Positions 6,979-8,821 of a stretch of DNA of 8,821 nt are shown here, piece by piece. The stretch spans positions 1 to 8,821 of the forward strand of contig JBCDFC010000208.1 of assembly GCA_039178805.1 (NCBI GenBank), written 5' to 3'. Below the pieces are notes generated by a model that saw only the letters and a program-made list of their open reading frames with translations, ran no database searches and was not told the origin of the DNA. The DNA comes from Thermohalobaculum sp039178805. Lineage in GTDB: Bacteria; Pseudomonadota; Alphaproteobacteria; Rhodobacterales; Rhodobacteraceae. Numbering within the stretch: the first letter of the stretch is position 1; every line of letters starts with the position of its first letter. Both the position numbers and the translations under genes were made by a program.

Positions 6979-7031
6979 CCTTACAGGTCTTAAGAAAATT
7001 GCCCGCTGAACGGACGTGAGGGCTGATGGCT

Positions 7032-7048
7032 GGGGCGGGATGCGCCCC
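7032..7048 (-). promoter_or_regulatory. GC-rich stem-loop after the 19-codon ORF, possible attenuator element
   Basis: GGGGCG and CGCCCC form a 6-bp stem with a 5-nt loop, extendable by GCT/AGC across a 2-nt bulge (7029-7053). It begins 2 nt after the stop of the short ORF in the transcript direction. About 40 nt further on the minus strand reads GCGGGCAATTTTCTTAAG; its GCGGG can pair with CCCGC in the 3' arm of this stem. The two pairings exclude each other, and the second one precedes a T-rich run, as in an attenuator. Structure seen; function inferred. Confidence 0.38.
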
Positions 7049-7054
7049 GCAGCG

Positions 7055-7114
7055 TCAGCAGTCGGCCGATCCGAAACGGATGCGGCCGAGGAGGAAACGG
7101 TAGGCGCTATGCAT
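7055..7114 (-). CDS. 19-residue short ORF, candidate leader peptide upstream of the ABC exporter
   Basis: The ATG at 7114 is preceded by a perfect AAGGAGG (7121-7127) with a 6-nt spacer and lies about 27 nt downstream of the likely transcription start. The peptide is MHSAYRFLLGRIRFGSADC. Third-position GC is 14 of 18 by hand count, like real genes here. It ends 101 nt before the exporter ATG, on the same strand, with a GC-rich hairpin just after the stop codon. No run of one amino acid points to amino-acid attenuation; stalling by an exported compound would be another possibility. It resembles no known small protein that I recognise. An alternative is a stand-alone small protein. Confidence 0.45.
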   Translation of the reverse strand: MHSAYRFLLGRIRFGSADC

Positions 7115-7147
7115 GCTCGTCCTCCTTCTCACGTTCACCACGCAGTG

Positions 7148-7175
7148 TGTATAGTAAACCGTATATCCCAGTCAA
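7148..7175 (-). promoter_or_regulatory. strong sigma70-like promoter toward the 19-codon ORF and ABC exporter
   Basis: On the minus strand TTGACT (7170-7175) and TATACA (7148-7153) are separated by 16 nt, each one mismatch or so from consensus, in an AT-rich patch unusual for this window. The expected start point is near 7141. Two TATAC copies lie 12 nt apart (one in the spacer, one in the -10), which could be part of an operator. Confidence 0.55.
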
Positions 7176-7479
7176 CCATTCTGAGCGCCGATCCGGTCGA
7201 CATACCCGTGACCCGGTCTCGACGATGCCTGACGTGACGCCGTCTGAAAGCCCGGCGTCCATGGGAAAGCCGTGACCCTCCGTAATGATCAGGTTCGCTG
7301 ACAGGGTGGGCCGGCTGGAAGCGAACGCTCTGCATAGACGCGCCAACCATCGGTCCCCACGACAACCGTGACGAAGGCGCGCTCTCCTTCGCGAAAATCG
7401 AACACAGCTTGCTGTTTTTGAGAGTAGAGCCCGCCGCGCCGGTCTGCGACCCGGCGTGGGGAGGGGGCGATCTTGCGGT
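7176..7479. other. spacer downstream of the response regulator; no supported gene, possible gene remnant
   Basis: No ORF here has a convincing start and coding bias. On the minus strand a frame open from at least 7483 down to a TGA at 7289-7291 reads like protein, with VFDFREGERAFVTVVVGTD and GWRVYAERS, but has no ATG and no Shine-Dalgarno; the only start is a GTG at 7405. Third-position GC is about 57 percent. It could be a decayed gene or a GTG-started 38-residue peptide. I do not recognise a family. Confidence 0.35.
7437..7456 (-). terminator. terminator-like hairpin after the response regulator
   Basis: Reading the minus strand, CGCCGGGTC and GACCGGCG pair (8 bp with one bulged G) around a GCA loop, starting about 24 nt after the response regulator stop. 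There is no T-tract, only a pyrimidine-rich CTCTACTCTC further on. Position and stability suit transcription termination of the two-component operon. Confidence 0.38.
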
Positions 7480-8094
7480 TCAGGAGATGCCGGCCTCTTT
7501 TGCAATCATCGCGGCATGGGTGCGGTTTCGCGCCTCAAGCTTTCGGCAGAGCGTTTTGACGTGCAGCTTGATCGTGACCTCCTGCAGGTCCAGATCGCGC
7601 GCGACTTCCTTGTTCGATTTGCCGGCGCAGAGGCCGGACAACACCTGGCGCTCACGATCCGTCAGGCGAGACGCCAACGGATGCTCCGCTGCTTCATTTG
7701 GCGCTGTCATGAACGCCAAGGGCGCAAACTGCTCACCCGCCGCCATGAAGCGCACAGCGTTGACCATCGATTTCGATGTCATGGTCTTGGGAAGAAACCC
7801 AGCCGCGCCGCGGTCCAGCGCCTCCTGCGCGATCACTCGGTCGGCGGTGCCGGAGATCAGCGCAACAGGCCGAGCGCCCGTCGATGCCCGCGCTTTCTCA
7901 AGGCCGGCCAGCCCATCCATCCCAGGCATCGAATAATCGAGCAGCACCAAGTCGAAAGGCCCGTCTGACTCGATCTTCGAAAGTGCGGTGGCAAGATCGT
8001 TCGCGGAGGCCAGCTCGAACCCGTCTTCTTGCTCTAGGAACGCAACAAGCGTCTCGCGCACAAGGTCGTGGTCGTCGGCGATCAAAATTTTCAT
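7480..8094 (-). CDS. NarL/FixJ-type (LuxR HTH) response regulator
   Basis: This 204-residue transcription regulator has two standard domains. The receiver (1-120) has the acidic pair D7/D8, phosphoacceptor D53 (LVLLDYSMPGMDG), S81 and K103 (FLPK). The DNA-binding domain (about 140-202) is a LuxR-type helix-turn-helix beginning LTDRERQVLSGLCAGKSNKEVA, with VTIKLHVKTLCRKL as the recognition region. All phosphorylation residues are present, so it should be a functional phosphorylation-dependent regulator in the cytoplasm. Its ATG overlaps the kinase stop as ATGA (4 nt), with GGAGAGG 5 nt upstream, so kinase and regulator are co-translated and almost certainly partners. Targets are unknown; the ABC exporter downstream is on the same strand but behind its own promoter. 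No operator could be assigned. Confidence 0.95.
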   Translation of the reverse strand: MKILIADDHDLVRETLVAFLEQEDGFELASANDLATALSKIESDGPFDLVLLDYSMPGMDGLAGLEKARASTGARPVALISGTADRVIAQEALDRGAAGFLPKTMTSKSMVNAVRFMAAGEQFAPLAFMTAPNEAAEHPLASRLTDRERQVLSGLCAGKSNKEVARDLDLQEVTIKLHVKTLCRKLEARNRTHAAMIAKEAGIS

Positions 8095-8821
8095 CTGCGC
8101 CTCTCCACGGCCGAACCTCCCGCATGTCTTGCCGCCAGTGCCTCGGCGAGCGCATCCAACAGGCGGTCGGGATCGACTGGCTTCTGTACGACCGCGTCGA
8201 ACAGGGCAGTCTGCGGACCCTCACGGTCGAGCGCGGTGCAGAGCACGATGGGCAAGTCGGGCCGGATCTCACGGACTGCAGCGGCGAGGGCGGCACCGTC
8301 GAGGGCCGGCATGTCGAAATCACTGAGGAGTAGAGACCATGCGGCAGGGTCTTCGCGCACGGCTTCCAACGCATCGCGCGGATCGGTGCAGACGGCGGCC
8401 TCGGCGCCTGCCGTTTCGATGATCGCGGCCAAGCCCTCCGCCACGCGCTCAACGTCGTCGCAGACGATTACGGTTGCCCCGGTCAGGATGTGGCGCGGCG
8501 ACGCGGGCTGTCCTTCCTGCCCTCTAACCTGCACCGCGGTCGTAGCCGTACGCTCATCCAGCGGCCAGTACACGATGAACGTGCTGCCCTTGCCCAGCAC
8601 GCTTTCGAGCGCCAGCGCACCTCCGATCTGGCGGACCACGCTTGTGACGACGGCGAGGCCGAGGCCCGTCCCCTCCGCGCCCTTGGTCGTGTAGTAGGGC
8701 GTGAAGATCTCGCCCTGATCATCGACGCTCATCCCCGGTCCAGTGTCGCGCACGACAAGGCGCGCATAGCGCCGCTCCGGATCGATCTCGCCGATGACCG
8801 CCTCGACCCAACCGTCCGCCA
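8091..8821 (-). CDS. hybrid sensor histidine kinase, C-terminal part (cut by window edge)
   Basis: The frame is open to the window edge; 242 residues are visible. Residues about 1-65 are the end of a HATPase_c domain: G1 box DTGPGM (25-30), IFTPYYTTK, and G2 box GTGLGL (50-55), then GGALALESVLGKGSTFIVYWPL. After a linker comes a receiver domain (about 114-230) with acidic pair D121/D122 (VIVCDD), phosphoacceptor D167 (LLLSDFDMPALDG), T195 and K213 (QKPV). The sensor, HisKA and N-box parts lie outside, so the signal is unknown. The order HisKA-HATPase-REC followed by a NarL-type regulator is common in alphaproteobacteria. The attached receiver may tune kinase activity or act as a phosphate sink, since no phosphotransfer domain follows it. 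The stop overlaps the regulator start by 4 nt. Confidence 0.93.
   Translation of the reverse strand, partial: ADGWVEAVIGEIDPERRYARLVVRDTGPGMSVDDQGEIFTPYYTTKGAEGTGLGLAVVTSVVRQIGGALALESVLGKGSTFIVYWPLDERTATTAVQVRGQEGQPASPRHILTGATVIVCDDVERVAEGLAAIIETAGAEAAVCTDPRDALEAVREDPAAWSLLLSDFDMPALDGAALAAAVREIRPDLPIVLCTALDREGPQTALFDAVVQKPVDPDRLLDALAEALAARHAGGSAVERRR

Noticed and set aside
7401..7421. Plus-strand intrinsic terminator (ACAG-CTTG-CTGT followed by TTTTG)
   Set aside because: The stem is only 4 bp, and no plus-strand gene ends there.
7107..7505. 132-codon minus-strand ORF crossing the spacer after the response regulator
   Set aside because: It has an Arg/Pro-rich composition, no Shine-Dalgarno, overlaps the regulator end, and runs through the promoter and AAGGAGG elements. 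A different frame in the same stretch looks more protein-like.
1..8821. CRISPR arrays, tRNA or rRNA genes, insertion sequences
   Set aside because: No regularly spaced repeats, cloverleaf patterns, transposase motifs or terminal inverted repeats were found on reading both strands.

Overview
The window is a GC-rich, tightly packed chromosomal segment from an alphaproteobacterium, possibly of a Rhodobacterales or Rhizobiales-like lineage. That placement rests on codon bias and gene families only; there is no rRNA or other marker. No tRNA, rRNA, CRISPR array, insertion sequence or phage gene is visible. Both ends cut through genes.

Positions 1-4104 (minus strand) look like one metal-related operon. 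In transcription order it holds a small secreted or membrane-anchored Cys-containing protein resembling DUF2946, a TonB-dependent siderophore-type outer-membrane receptor, a possible 46-residue small ORF, an MbnP-family periplasmic copper-binding protein, and the start of its partner MbnH, a di-heme cytochrome c peroxidase-like enzyme. MbnP and MbnH are the 'metallo-mystery pair' known from methanobactin operons. No methanobactin precursor (MbnA) or biosynthetic genes (MbnB/MbnC) are present, so this looks like a non-methanobactin copper (or copper-chelate) handling locus: import across the outer membrane, then periplasmic binding by MbnP after MbnH-catalysed tryptophan modification.

Positions 4105-4385 are a non-coding spacer. 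A plus-strand SAM-dependent methyltransferase (4386-5120) follows. It converges on a minus-strand ABC exporter half-transporter (5196-6953), with a perfect 9-bp stem-loop between the two stop codons.

Positions 6954-7479 hold no large gene. The part just upstream of the ABC exporter has a strong sigma70-like promoter, a perfect Shine-Dalgarno, a 19-codon ORF and a GC-rich hairpin, all on the minus strand and pointing toward the exporter. This arrangement looks like a leader-peptide or attenuator control region and is the least expected signal in the window. The part nearer the response regulator has a terminator-like hairpin and an orphan reading frame without a start codon, possibly a gene remnant.

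Positions 7480-8821 (minus strand) encode a two-component pair: the C-terminus of a hybrid histidine kinase (ATPase end plus receiver domain) overlapping by 4 nt a NarL/LuxR-type response regulator. Its targets cannot be read from the sequence; the ABC exporter is the nearest candidate only by proximity.
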